Source of the DNA: Melitaea cinxia
Taxonomy: Eukaryota > Arthropoda > Insecta > Lepidoptera > Nymphalidae
Assembly (NCBI RefSeq): GCF_905220565.1
Contig: NC_059414.1
Location: 13,700,001 to 13,764,000, forward strand
Direction of reading: 5' to 3'
DNA: 64,000 bases
Part shown: positions 54,691 to 64,000 of the stretch, piece after piece
Position numbering within the stretch: the stretch's first letter is position 1
How the letters are laid out: the number at the start of each line of letters is the position of its first letter
Translations under genes and position numbers: made by a program
Notes under the pieces: generated by a model
The model's database searches: none
What the model saw: the letters and a program-made list of their open reading frames with translations, nothing else
What the model was told of the DNA's origin: nothing

Positions 54691-54843
54691 AGGAAGCGGT
54701 GAAAACATTCGACGACTTCAAAGCCGCATTCGACATCAAACGACCCAACTAGCGTCAATCCCGAGTGGCTATTAAACGCTAATTCAATCATAAAAACAAA
54801 CATGAAAATCTATTTCCGTGCGATTCGCGGTTGAAACTTACAC
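54691..54843 (+). promoter_or_regulatory. Splice acceptor, 5' UTR and 10-codon upstream ORF
   Basis: CCGTTTGTTACAG/GAAGCGG at 54679-54699 is a good 3' splice site, so a non-coding exon may lie upstream. The leader holds an ATG at 54802 with its own stop at 54832-54834, nine bases before the main ATG. Such a short upstream ORF could lower translation. The main ATG context (TTACACATG, A at -3) is acceptable. Confidence 0.5.
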
Positions 54844-55615
54844 ATGAGCGAACAAGACGCGGTCGAATGCAAACTAGACACATCGACAGAGCCAGGAGAG
54901 ATGCAAACCGTTGTGTCCAATTACACGCCGAATTTGATAAGACAGGCAGACAGATTGATCGACGTTCACGGCTACAGCGACGCTTCATACACTGAGTACC
55001 AGTATGGGGAGGAGGACAGGCTCAGTCCTGATGTTCAAGATGAGAAGATAAATGTAGATGATGAGGATCGAGATGAGGAATTAGTTATAGCTGATGATGA
55101 TGTGTCTGAGAAAAATGATAGCACAGAACAAAGAGATGATGCAGACAGTGTACACAAGGATACTCATAACGTTAGCGATAACGTGGACAGAGAAGAAAAC
55201 GTTGAACTGTCGTGGCATCCTCATGTGTATGGGAAACCTCCGAAGAAACCAACGCCTCACACTATAGAATATATTTTAGGTTTATCGAAGGAAGGTACGA
55301 CCAAAGAGGAACCGAAGCGGTCAACGGTCAGCCAGCTAATGAATGTCAAACGCAATTTCGAAAGCAAAAAGAATTTCTCCTGCCAAGAGAAAAGTTCGCA
55401 AGTGCAGAGGGACTTGACGGATAGGAAGTTTAATATAAATGTACATAAGAATAAGCTTCAGGAACAGTTGCTCCAGCGGGGTGTTAGAACTAGTGACAGT
55501 GGGTACGAGAGTGTGTTCGCGTTTAAGAGTGATGACCAGCCACTGAACTTGTCCGTGCCGAAGTCCAAGGACTCGCCGGTGTGGAGCGGCGCTGATGAAG
55601 ATAAGCTAGGGAAAG
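54844..55615 (+). CDS. First coding exon of an unidentified repressor-like regulatory protein
   Basis: 257 residues plus one base before a strong donor (GGGAAAG/GTAAGC). Parts in order: residues 1-55 without features; a strongly acidic, low-complexity stretch (about 56-122); WHPHVYGKPPKKPTPHTIEY around 124-143, whose HTIEYILGL (139-147) is an eh1-like Groucho-binding motif; a basic region (about 158-210); and DDQPLNLSVPK (231-241), where PLNLS is a CtBP-type motif. Codon use looks coding and GC is higher than around. eh1 motifs occur in many homeodomain and some forkhead, T-box and zinc-finger repressors, so a homeodomain protein of the NK-like class is my best guess, but no DNA-binding domain is in the window and I found no second exon up to 64000. 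Function not established. Confidence 0.8.
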
Positions 55616-56010
55616 GTAAGCATAGTTGAAATGATAAAACTAATACTTAACAAAATTATTTAATGTAAGTGAGGCACGATTTTTGAAGAAATTATCTAAA
55701 AAAGTATTTAAAACATAATTTAGTATTTAATAGATTAATTAAAAATTGGAAACACAAGAGTACAGATAATTAATCTAAATTCTAATACAATTTAAATACA
55801 CGATCGCACAAAAAAGCTCGTAAGTAATTTACTAATTCATGTTTTTTTAAGCGATAAAAAACTGCAACAAACTTTCATAGCAATCACATGTATTTGAATT
55901 AAATATAACATAACGACCTTTTCGCAATTTCGAATGTGAAATGTAAGCGATTCCCTTTGATGTAATAAATTGCAGTACTTATTGAGTCGGTCGTTTGAAA
56001 CGAATAACTC
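55616..56010 (+). other. Start of intron after the coding exon
   Basis: AT-rich, nothing recognised. Confidence 0.5.
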
Positions 56011-56042
56011 GAAACATTTTTGAATATCATATCAAAAATTGA

Positions 56043-56115
56043 CCGCTCCAGCGGGATTCGAACCCGCGTCTTCGACATACCGTGTCGACGCTCTAGCCAA
56101 TTAAGCTATGGAACG
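56043..56115 (-). tRNA. tRNA-like sequence, unit 1 (anticodon position reads GGT)
   Basis: 73 nt that fold as a full cloverleaf: acceptor CGTTCCA/TGGAGCG, D arm GCTT...GAGC, anticodon stem TCGAC/GTCGA, loop ACGGTAT, T arm GCGGG-TTCGAAT-CCCGC. Both Pol III boxes are good, and TTTTT follows the 3' end within a few bases. Odd points: C instead of T before the anticodon, and GGT (Thr) is not the usual eukaryotic Thr anticodon. I would treat it as tRNA-derived repeat or pseudogene until expression is shown. Confidence 0.6.
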
Positions 56116-56353
56116 ATATACTCGCTAGAGCGAAACTTTTGATATGATGATTTTTACTTTCGGTTTAAGCGAACCGTGGCGCCGTCTATAGTGAGTTCTT
56201 TACAGAGACTCGTAACTATTCAAAGTTTCATATTACAATGAAAATCTTTGACAGGAGACGACACCATGCTATTTTTAATATGTACGATTTTTATTTTTGT
56301 GTTACCCACAATTAGGAATTCTAAACATTTTTGAATATCATATCAAAAATTGA

Positions 56354-56426
56354 CCGCTCCAGCGGGATTCGAACCCGCGTCTTCGACATACCGTGTCGAC
56401 GCTCTAGCCAATTAAGCTATGGAACG
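56354..56426 (-). tRNA. tRNA-like sequence, unit 2
   Basis: Same sequence as unit 1, 311 bp further on, with the same inverted-repeat frame and T-run after the 3' end. Confidence 0.6.
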
Positions 56427-56664
56427 ATATACTCGCTAGAGCGAAACTTTTGATATGATGATTTTTACTTTCGGTTTAAGCGAACCGTGGCGCCGTCTAT
56501 AGTGAGTTCTTTACAGAGACTCGTAACTATTCAAAGTTTCATATTACAATGAAAATCTTTGACAGGAGACGACACCATGCTATTTTTAATATGTACGATT
56601 TTTATTTTTGTGTTACCCACAATTAGGAATTCTAAACATTTTTGAATATCATATCAAAAATTGA

Positions 56665-56737
56665 CCGCTCCAGCGGGATTCGAACCCGCGTCTTCGACAT
56701 ACCGTGTCGACGCTCTAGCCAATTAAGCTATGGAACG
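56665..56737 (-). tRNA. tRNA-like sequence, unit 3
   Basis: Same sequence again. Its 5' flank (to the right on the plus strand) is complete only to 56802, where an inverted segment begins. Confidence 0.6.
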
Positions 56738-56802
56738 ATATACTCGCTAGAGCGAAACTTTTGATATGATGATTTTTACTTTCGGTTTAAGCGAACCGTG
56801 GC

Positions 56803-56856
56803 AAAAATGTTTAGAATTCCTAATTGTGGGTAACACAAAAATAAAAATCGTACATA
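56803..56856 (-). repeat. 54-bp inverted copy of the array unit boundary
   Basis: AAAAATGTTTAGAATTCCTA to AAAAATCGTACATA is the exact inverse of 56279-56332 (and of 56590-56643), so the last unit is framed by 54-bp inverted repeats. Confidence 0.9.
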
Positions 56857-56859
56857 CGA

Positions 56860-57480
56860 TTAACTCGGATGAAGCCGACATAAGCATTTAATAGGTCATC
56901 GATTAATCGCAAAACGAAGCCTTCAAAGCAATCGTATTCATAAAGCGATAATACATAAACGTAAACAATATGCTCCGAGCGATTACTCTTCCCGACGTCT
57001 ATATAACCATCAAAAATCCCACACACGCTGACAAATAAACAAGCTATTCCACGAACTTTGTGGTTGAGAGGTTACTGTCGATTGGTTCCATTAAAACGAC
57101 GCATTTACTCATTTATTTCGGTGAGAAAAGTGACCTTTGCCCCTTATAAGAAAGATCATATTCGATCGTCGTTTTAATTATTTGTAACATTTTTAAATTT
57201 TAAAAGCTGCGCTATAAACCGTCGGAGTTGTAAATCACAGTCAATTAGTTGAAAGTGCTCGGTGCGGTTCGCTTATATTTTCGGTCGTGTAATGATATTA
57301 ATATATACTGATTGCATTGCACGTGCTTTGTTCGAGAGAATTGTTTATGCAATGTAATTAGCCTTATTGATTGCTCGTTTGTTGCGTTTGTTGGCTCCGC
57401 ATCATCGGGACTTAAATTAAACGTTTATTTATCACTTTGAAAATTACCGTTTAACGATTAATATCTATTAACTAAATATT
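56860..57480. other. Unique sequence, candidate regulatory
   Basis: Less AT-rich than average, without repeat match or convincing ORF. GATTAATCGC, TAACGATTAA and similar words could bind homeodomain proteins. No proof. Confidence 0.3.
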
Positions 57481-57482
57481 TA

Positions 57483-57779
57483 TCTATATATAAATATGTG
57501 AAGCAAAAATTTTGTACCCCTTTTTACCGAAATTGCGCGGACGGAGGAGTATGAAATTTCGCACACTTATAGTTTATATAGAGAAGGAATGTAGAATGTC
57601 AATATTTTTTTAAAATTATGCTTAAAAATATATTAAACCAATAAAAATTTGGTCGATTGTCGAAGTCTGTACTCAAATTGGATAATTAAAAAAAAGGTTC
57701 TTTATTTTCATAATTTTTGTTTTTTTTTTTATTTAAATTTTTAATTATGTTCGAATTTCGACCTCTGGACGACCACTAG
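57483..57779 (+). mobile_element. Non-autonomous Helitron, family J, 297 bp
   Basis: Starts TCTATATATAAATATGTGAA after A, ends CTCTGGACGACCACTAG before T. Confidence 0.85.
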
Positions 57780-57924
57780 TTTACTTCAAACATTAATCTA
57801 TTTATTTTTAATGAAATTTCTTAATAATGTAGTTTTTATTTATCATCCTATGTGACATTAATGGAATCATCTCTATTATTTTTGCACATTCATTTTGAAT
57901 GATAATTATTGTGTCTGCTACAAA

Positions 57925-58190
57925 TAAAAACCGACTAATTTACATCGATAAGTAGCGTAGGACGTTAGTAGTCGAAAAAATAATCAATTAATTACACATT
58001 ATTAAGTACATATAATTACACAAGTACTCGTCATATCTTAAAATATATCTTAAAATGAGATTCATGTGGTCAAGCACCGCCTTTCGTATACAAGAAAATC
58101 AAATACGTTCATTTAGTAAAAAGCTACAAGGTAATATAAAAAAATAAATTTACTGAAGTCACCTTTTTTTCGAAGAAGTTAAAATAATGA
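57925..58190 (+). mobile_element. MITE family M1, degenerate copy
   Basis: AAAACCGACTAATTTACATC, GATAAGTAGCG at the left; CACCGCCTTTCGTATAC inside; GAAGTCACCTTTTTTTCG at the right. Confidence 0.65.
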
Positions 58191-58199
58191 TATCAATAT

Positions 58200-58298
58200 C
58201 GCTTCAGTCTATAATATCCCACTGATGTTTCCCCATGTAGGAAAGGGATTTTTAGAGCTTTACGCACCACGCTGCTCCAATGCGGGTTGGCGGATAAA
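58200..58298 (-). mobile_element. SINE B fragment
   Basis: CTTCAGTCTATAATATCCCA, TTTCCCCATGTAGGAAAGG, ACGCTGCTCCAATGCGGGTT. Confidence 0.75.
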
Positions 58299-58309
58299 AC
58301 GACAATAAA

Positions 58310-59035
58310 AAAAGAATAAAGTCATCGGATTATTTAAGTAAATTGACGTATAAATCCCGTACTCACAGCACCATCATAAACAATACTTTACGATAATCAA
58401 TAATGGATTCCTTGTATCTAAAACTGTCTACAGAACGAACGATATACCATACAAAAATGATCCTTATCTGAACCACATAAGGCACACAGGGTTGCTGACC
58501 CTCTAAAAGCAGAAATAGCCCTCACTCTAATCTCAAGTCGCTTGCATTTATTATGTAGCGTTTTAATCGAGCTGAATACGCGACAACGTTTATTTTACCA
58601 TCTTATAACAATAATGTAAGCGACAATCGTCCTTAATCACCGCTAATAACGTCTTAATTGGTATTTATAATGTGTTTATTTATGTTTGCGAGATGTAATT
58701 TGAACGTCCGAGCAATAAGCTATCGGTCGATGCAGCTGCGTCCGTCACTAGGGCTGCGAATTTATATTTAGACGATAAATACATTCGGATAATTCGCGAG
58801 GCGGTGGTTTGTTGCGTCAAACCCTAGCTGTAATTACGAGCTGCTTAAAACTGTGCTACACTAGTCTAAGTTTCTAAGTTCTAGTATAAGAGTGTTTATT
58901 ATTTTTCTCTTATTTATTTTTGAATGATAAATTAGTTATTTTTTTTATTGAAGGAGTTTTAGTTCACAACGACTACGCTACTCCATAAGAAAATCAAACA
59001 TACTAGTCATTATTTATGTATTTTTTTCTATGCAT
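58310..59035. other. Unique sequence, candidate regulatory
   Basis: 58540-58860 has even base composition, no repeat match, no ORF, and words such as GTAATTACGAG and TTTATTATG. If the gene at 54844 continues to the right this is intronic. Confidence 0.3.
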
Positions 59036-59039
59036 ATCT

Positions 59040-59322
59040 AACTAGGTTGGCAAAAAAGCGTACGGCTCACCTGATGGTAAGCGATTACCGTAGCTTATAG
59101 ACGCCTGCAACACCAGAAGCATCGCAAGCGCGTTGCCGACCCAATCCCCAATCCCCCCCCCCCCCCACAGGAGCTCTGGTCACCTTACTCACCACAGGAA
59201 CACAACACCGTTTGAGAACAGTGCTATTTAGCTGTGACCTTCTGTAAGGTCGAGGTACTTCCCCAGTCGGACTGCTCCATATTTTGAGCAGGAATTTTCC
59301 TGCTGTGCCCTACCTCAGTTAA
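59040..59322 (+). repeat. Interspersed repeat family A copy 10, full length, with poly(C)
   Basis: AACTAGGTTGGCAAAAAAGC to CTACCTCAGTTAAAATG; a run of C near 59153-59166. Confidence 0.85.
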
Positions 59323-59329
59323 AATGTGT

Positions 59330-59560
59330 TAAGTAAATTTGGTAATAAAAACTAATTAAAAATATTATTGAAAAAGCACTTGTCAAATAAACGCACAGAC
59401 AGAATATTTTAAAAGTATTTATTTTGATGTCTAATGTTGTTTTAAAAGAACCCTGTTTTTCCTTAATATTACTCTCGTACAACCATTAGTTGGTAATAAT
59501 TTCATAATATGTGACATAAGGATGTAACGTATAATAAAAACTGTAATCAACATTTAGAGT
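59330..59560. other. No recognised element
   Basis: AT-rich. Confidence 0.35.
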
Positions 59561-59564
59561 TTAC

Positions 59565-59731
59565 TTGCTTTTACCCGCGGCTTCGTTCACCTTGATTTTT
59601 TTTTCAATGCTGCTTTTAATACCTCCAGGAATATATAAAAAAGAGAAGTACAAAGTTTCATGATGATCGGTTCAGTAGTTTTCGCGTGCGTAACAAACAA
59701 ACTTACATTCACATTAATAGTATTAGTAGGG
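59565..59731 (-). mobile_element. Short Helitron, decayed
   Basis: TTTACCCGCGGCTTCGTTCA at the left (3' end inverse) and ATTAATAGTATTAGTAGGGA then T at the right. Confidence 0.6.
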
Positions 59732-59865
59732 ATATAATCGATTTAATTTTATCCATTTAATCACTTGCCTGCTTTTAATTCAGTTGCTCTTGACACTTTA
59801 CTTACCCACGTGATGTGATGTGTGATGCGAACGTAAAAAAATTAATGAGGTTGTATATATTGCCA

Positions 59866-60115
59866 CAATTCAGCCTGAAACATCCCACTGGTGGACCCAC
59901 ATGTAGGAGAAGGGTTGGTATATTCCCAAATATGAGTAACGATAGCTATCAGATGTCTATGATAACCACCGGGAGCGACAGCTCACAGGGGAGACCCACA
60001 AAGAGACACATGGAAAAAAAGTTATTTATATTTATACAAAAATCAATTGCGAGCGGGAATCGAAGTCGCAACCGCAGGTATTTAGGCGTCTACACTACAC
60101 TCATCACTACAACAG
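59866..60115 (-). mobile_element. tRNA-derived SINE, family B variant
   Basis: TTCAGCCTGAAACATCCCAC, CATGTAGGAGAAGGGTTGG, GAGTAACGATAGCTATCAGA; head GCGGGAATCGAAGTCGC. The 135-codon ORF at 59815-60222 runs through it and is not a gene. Confidence 0.75.
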
Positions 60116-60280
60116 AGAGGGAACATGTACAGAAAAATACTGCTAAAATATACAATAAAGACAGATTGAAACAATTGAGTATGGAAAGTATCGTACAATA
60201 CAAAGAATGGCCTTGTAGTTAGAAATCGATTGATTCTTGTGTTGTATGTAAATGTATAATAATAATATAATTATTTATGA

Positions 60281-60460
60281 TTAGCCGTGCCCCGTTGTTT
60301 GACACGCACTAATTTGAGTAAGAAATAGCCATTAGCCTTCCCGGGTAAATGGGATATCCGACTCAAATTAAAATTTTCAATTCGTACCAGTATTTCTTGA
60401 GATTAGCGCATTTAAACAAACAAATAAACAAACTTTTTAGCTTAATAATATGAGTATAGA
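60281..60460 (-). mobile_element. Helitron, short and decayed
   Basis: TTAGCCGTGCCCCGTTGTTT at the left (changed CTAG end) and AAACAAACAAATAAACAAAC ... ATATGAGTATAGA then T at the right. Confidence 0.65.
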
Positions 60461-60464
60461 TATT

Positions 60465-61100
60465 TTGAAAATCATTTCACAACGGCGGATTGAAATTTGT
60501 ATTCAAGACAAGATTGGATTGGAATAGCACAACGCCACTTTTTATCACGTAAAAATATTAAGTTCTTATGGAATAAATCTGCACGCAAACGATATCGCGA
60601 GAAATAGCTAATATTTAATATTTAGAGAGCTATTTTAATATTCTTTAACTTAACAAGTTAATAAAATATATTTTTAATAATATTAATCAATGCTTACAAT
60701 TAAGAGTGTATGCTGCCTCAAATTGCTTATTTTCCACTCGGCAGGTTGTCCATATCTTCCAAACTACTGAATATTTAAGTTTGAAATTTATGTATGGTAA
60801 AGTTCAGGACATAAACTATCTTTCATATGTTTCGAAAACACGATTTAATAAAATTTTCTCGATACAAAAAAATCGCAAAGTTACCTCTATTTTTGTATTA
60901 AAAACTTAATATCTCAGTAAATGTAGAAGTTATGGACTTGAGATTAAGCGTGGTAATTGAAATAAGTATGAAGAACATTTTATATGTTGCGTTTTTTTAA
61001 AAATAACTATTGATAATGTTTTTGGGGAGAAAATACATATAATTCGCGCGATGAACAACCAAGCGCTCTCAATTCTCATGTGTGAAATCTGAATTCGAAC
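60465..61100. other. No recognised gene
   Basis: AT-rich; ORF 60706-60909 has no family features. Confidence 0.35.
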
Positions 61101-61109
61101 TGAGGTAGT

Positions 61110-61440
61110 GTAGCCCCTTAATAGTTATTTGAGTACCCACTAAATTTGGACTACCAATATAAGTCACTTGACACTTTGAGAGATTGATATTTAGTATGAG
61201 CTGCAACAATCGACAATCATTAAAACTCTATTTAACCTCTGAACTTGTCGATAAGTCGATAAGTTTTGGGTGAGAGCAAATCTAATTGTATTTATAAAAA
61301 CTGAAAATAGGAGAGTGAATAAGACGCCTCCTAGGAGGTCAGCTTTTACGTCTGAACAGTCTGAAAAAACGTTCTGGAAACGCAATCTCTGCCGACGCCC
61401 AAACAAGTAGCTACGAAACCACTCAATTAAACCAATCAAG
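61110..61440 (-). pseudogene. LINE reverse transcriptase relic (R1/Jockey-like)
   Basis: Minus strand reads IEWFRSYLFGRRQRLRFQNV, then a damaged box GGVLFTLLFSVFINTIRFAL where SGVPQGSxLGPLLF..FIND is normal, and STYRQVQRL where the YADD region should be. The catalytic aspartates are gone. Old fragment. Confidence 0.7.
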
Positions 61441-61521
61441 TCGGTATTTTATTTGCCATATTTACATAAATACATACATATAATTACGCCTCTTTTTTTA
61501 TGTCACTATGTCATGTCACTA

Positions 61522-61700
61522 TGTCGGCAAACAAGCGTACGGTTCACCTGATGGTAAGCGATTACCGTAGCTTATAGACGCCTGCAACACCAGAAGCATC
61601 GCAAGCGCGTTGCCGACCCAATCCCCAATCCCCCCAGGAGCTCTGGTCACCTTACTCACCAACAGGAACACAATATTGCTTGAAAACAGTATTATGACTA
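61522..61700 (+). repeat. Interspersed repeat family A copy 11 (left part)
   Basis: TCGGCAAACAAGCGTACGGT to CACAATATTGCTTGAAAACA; then it breaks off. Confidence 0.85.
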
Positions 61701-61719
61701 ACAACTAATAAACAGTATT

Positions 61720-61950
61720 ATCTTTCCCAGGCAAAGACCACTTCTTTCCACTTGCTACGATCCTTACATACTTTTTTCGCTTGGTCTACTTTCATTATTC
61801 CCTTCATACATGCTCTTCGGTTTAGGGTACTCTTGACCTGGTCTTTTTTCAAGACGTCCCTTATTTGGTCTCGGAACGTCCGCTTAGGTCTACTCCTTCT
61901 AACCCTTCCATCGACACTCGCCTTATACACTTTTTTCGTAAAAAACCGAG
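61720..61950 (-). pseudogene. LINE-type C-terminal fragment (probable)
   Basis: Minus strand: KKVYKASVDGRVRRSRPKRT, FRDQIRDVLKKDQVKSTLNR, RACMKGIMKVDQAKKVCKDR, SKWKEVVFAWE. About 70 residues of a basic, repeat-borne protein tail that I associate with insect LINE polyproteins. Upstream of it the frame enters a MITE, so the start listed by ORF finders is false. Confidence 0.5.
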
Positions 61951-62115
61951 TGTGCTTAGGACCACACGACGGAAGTAAAACTTTTTTAGCTCCATCTAAC
62001 TTATGTCTCCCTCTCAACTTCCGTTCGCGTCACCCGATCACACTTTTCTTGACACCCTCATCACGCATTTACTAGCTTACTTCTCGAGCGCGAGTAAAAA
62101 AGTTTTACTTCAATA
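61948..62115 (-). mobile_element. MITE family M2 copy
   Basis: GTGTGCTTAGGACCACACGA, CGGAAGTAAAACTTTTTTAG at the left; AAAGTTTTACTTCAATAAT at the right; core CGATCACACTTTTCTTGACA. Confidence 0.8.
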
Positions 62116-62119
62116 ATAT

Positions 62120-62450
62120 AAATAATAAAATAAAATATAATTGACTCGTGTTAAGTGACAGCCCTGATCCCACATGAAGGGATTTACGATTCATCTGTAA
62201 GGAGGACGTTTTAACGTTTGTCTCACAAAGATTGAACGACGAATCCTCTTTTCTATAAAGATAGATATTTGCTATTTTTCCGCCGGTTGTCTGTGATTTT
62301 ATTTAATAAAAATAGAATAAATTTTTATTTAATAGAGATAGCTTTTTACGGCAATTTGTAATAGTTTATTTCAAATTGCAAAATATGTTTTAAAAAAACA
62401 AAAAAAAAAAAAAAAAACGTTTAAAGTATTGTTAAGGTTATTTTAATCAC
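62120..62450. other. No recognised element
   Basis: AT-rich, with an A-rich run at 62396-62417. Confidence 0.35.
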
Positions 62451-62451
62451 G

Positions 62452-62525
62452 ATTCAGCCTGTAACATCTCACTGCTGGGCAAATGCCCCCTATCTCCGTG
62501 TAGGTGAAGAATCAGAGCTTAATTT
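62452..62525 (-). mobile_element. SINE B 3' end fragment
   Basis: TTCAGCCTGTAACATCTCAC, TGCTGGGCAAATGCC, AGAATCAGAGCTTAAT. Confidence 0.7.
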
Positions 62526-62691
62526 TATCATTTTTATTATATGCCATAGGGTATTATGATTTCTTATTCATGTTAATTGTTTCTTGTTTCCTATCTGGCG
62601 GTGATTTTACACAAATAAAAATTGAAACATATGCGTAGTTTCTTTCTTTAGCCATGTTCATGGCTACTATGTATTTATACTAATCTATACA

Positions 62692-62760
62692 TCTATACAA
62701 ATAAATAAAATTGGAGTGTCTGTTTGTAATATTAAAATAACTGCTTTTTACTAAATACAT
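62692..62760 (+). mobile_element. Helitron 5' end fragment
   Basis: TCTATACAAATAAATAAAAT, TGGAGTGTCTGTTTGTAATA, TTAAAATAACTGC: same as the start of 14202-14462. The 3' part is missing. Confidence 0.75.
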
Positions 62761-62796
62761 ATGAATGTATATACACGGTACATAAACCATAATTGT

Positions 62797-62870
62797 ATTT
62801 GCTCGCAAACGAAAAAAAAAAAACCGATTTTAATTACATCGACAATTAATACAACGTTTTATTCGTAATC
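62797..62870 (+). mobile_element. MITE family M1 left end
   Basis: TTGCTCGCAAACG, AAACCGATTTTAATTACATC, GACAATTAATACAACG, then lost. Confidence 0.7.
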
Positions 62871-62874
62871 CTGT

Positions 62875-64000
62875 TTAAAATACAAATAATATAAATAGAT
62901 GGAGTCACGGGTATACCAGCCCTGTGTTATTAAATTTCATTAGTCAGCGATAGTTAATGAGTCCTCTTGTTTTGACTGTGTCTGCGCATATAGGGTTTTT
63001 TTTTCATACTTAGTCTTTAGGCCGCGCAAGTGTCTAGTAAATTCATATATGTATGTATTTATTTAATTTATTAGAAAAGCTAATCTTGATTAAGTTTTAA
63101 ATAAATATTTTAAATTTTTAAATGATTTCAACGGCTTTTTTAATTTTATTTCATTTTGAAAAATTTACAAAATAAAAAATATAATAATAAATTTTGAAAA
63201 TGGAAATTTGAAATAGTTTCATTTTATGTTTATTTTAAATATATTTATTAATGAAAGCTTACTACGAAATTCATGATAAATTAAATTTTGTATACGATTT
63301 ATTAATTTAGTTTGTAGCGTCTGACTCTTGAGCATAGGCCTTTTTATGTAGGAGATTATGTAATATATTTATAATAGTCTAGAACTTATTTACTAAAAAA
63401 GTATTTGTATATTTTTTTATATAAATTTTAACGAGATTATTATTTTGAAATCACGAAAATATTGACTTATCATTTGAATTTGTTTAATTGTGTTAAAAGC
63501 TACATCTGACAGTCTTGATCGACTTAATCATCATTATATCAAGTCGGTATCAGAGTACTCACATGAGTTATTGCTATGCTGAGTGCATGTTAAAAATACA
63601 GTGTGTACTTGACTGAAAGCTCTATATTCGATTGGAACACTTAAGCCGTCCCGAGGGCTTTCAGCGAGCTTTAATCTTCGAGCTTCGAACCGCATAAATC
63701 AGTGGATTAAGTGACTCGTATTAGTGACGGATGCTCTTACGTTACGAGATGACATTTGATGTCCGGCGTGAAGGTTTTTTGTTGTTTGTTGATTGTTGTA
63801 CATTGTTGAATTGTTGTTCGTTTAAATTACTGTTTTTAAACAAGCTGGGTCAGTTTGACCAGACCCAGACAGAGAGCACAGAACCAGACGTACTGTCATG
63901 CGAATAGTTAAACGTGTGAGTTTTAATAAAATTCTTTTTCTAATCGAATTATTACAAAACTAAAAAATAGATGAATTAGCCGAATTGATCCAGTTGTTCT
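62875..64000. other. No recognised gene to the window end
   Basis: Mostly AT-rich. 63310-63360 may be a SINE B scrap. 63600-63760 is GC-richer and unique. No exon seen. Confidence 0.35.

Larger units (their letters stand above)
56012..56802. repeat. Tandem array, 311-bp unit, about 2.5 copies, each with a tRNA-like sequence
   Basis: Units start at 56012, 56323 and 56634 (AAACATTTTTGAATATCAT). Units 1 and 2 are identical as far as I compared; unit 3 stops at GCGAACCGTGGC (56802). In each unit ATCATATCAAAA and its exact inverse TTTTGATATGAT (56026-56037 and 56137-56148 in unit 1) flank the tRNA-like part. Confidence 0.95.

Noticed and set aside
59815..60222. 135-codon ORF
   Set aside because: Runs through a SINE with a tRNA-like head.
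61718..62017. 99-codon ORF taken as one protein
   Set aside because: Its N-terminal third is MITE M2; only the rest resembles a LINE tail.

Overview
The window is a piece of an AT-rich insect nuclear genome, almost certainly a lepidopteran (moth or butterfly). The evidence is two split protein-coding genes with standard GT-AG splice sites and a dense background of repeats typical of Lepidoptera: non-autonomous Helitrons ending in CTAG, tRNA-headed SINEs, RTE and CR1/Jockey-type LINE remains, and MITEs. Nothing points to bacterial, viral or plasmid DNA. No species can be named from the sequence alone.

Left part (about 4.5-13.8 kb, minus strand): a complete three-exon homeobox gene that I assemble as Hhex. 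Exon 1 carries an N-terminal eh1-type repression motif. Exon 2 carries most of the homeodomain. Exon 3 carries the recognition helix and an acidic tail. The three exons join in frame to 252 codons plus stop. Intron 1 is 7.8 kb. Intron 2 is 508 bp and is mostly repeat sequence.

Middle (about 14-54 kb): no convincing coding exon. It holds nested mobile elements: a CR1/Jockey-type LINE with a long open frame sitting inside a MITE (16.5-19.7 kb), RTE LINE remains (21.3-22.2 kb and 39.0-39.4 kb), about eleven copies of one ~270-bp interspersed repeat (family A), two groups of tRNA-derived SINEs, a GC-rich A-tailed retroposon seen twice with target-site duplications, and many Helitrons. A GC-richer patch ending in a good splice donor (39.7-40.0 kb) could be a non-coding first exon of the right-hand gene.

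Right part (54.7-55.6 kb, plus strand): the first coding exon of a second regulatory gene, with an acidic stretch, an eh1-like motif and a PLNLS CtBP-type motif, ending in a strong splice donor. Its DNA-binding domain, if any, is not in the window. About 0.4 kb downstream is a 311-bp tandem array in which each unit carries a tRNA-like sequence inside a short inverted repeat. The rest of the right end is intron or intergenic sequence with repeats and LINE scraps.

How it fits together: Hhex runs leftwards and the unidentified eh1/PLNLS gene runs rightwards, divergent and about 41 kb apart (coding start to coding start). Both look like transcriptional repressors. The space between may hold developmental enhancers, but repeats dominate it and I can only point at candidate single-copy stretches.
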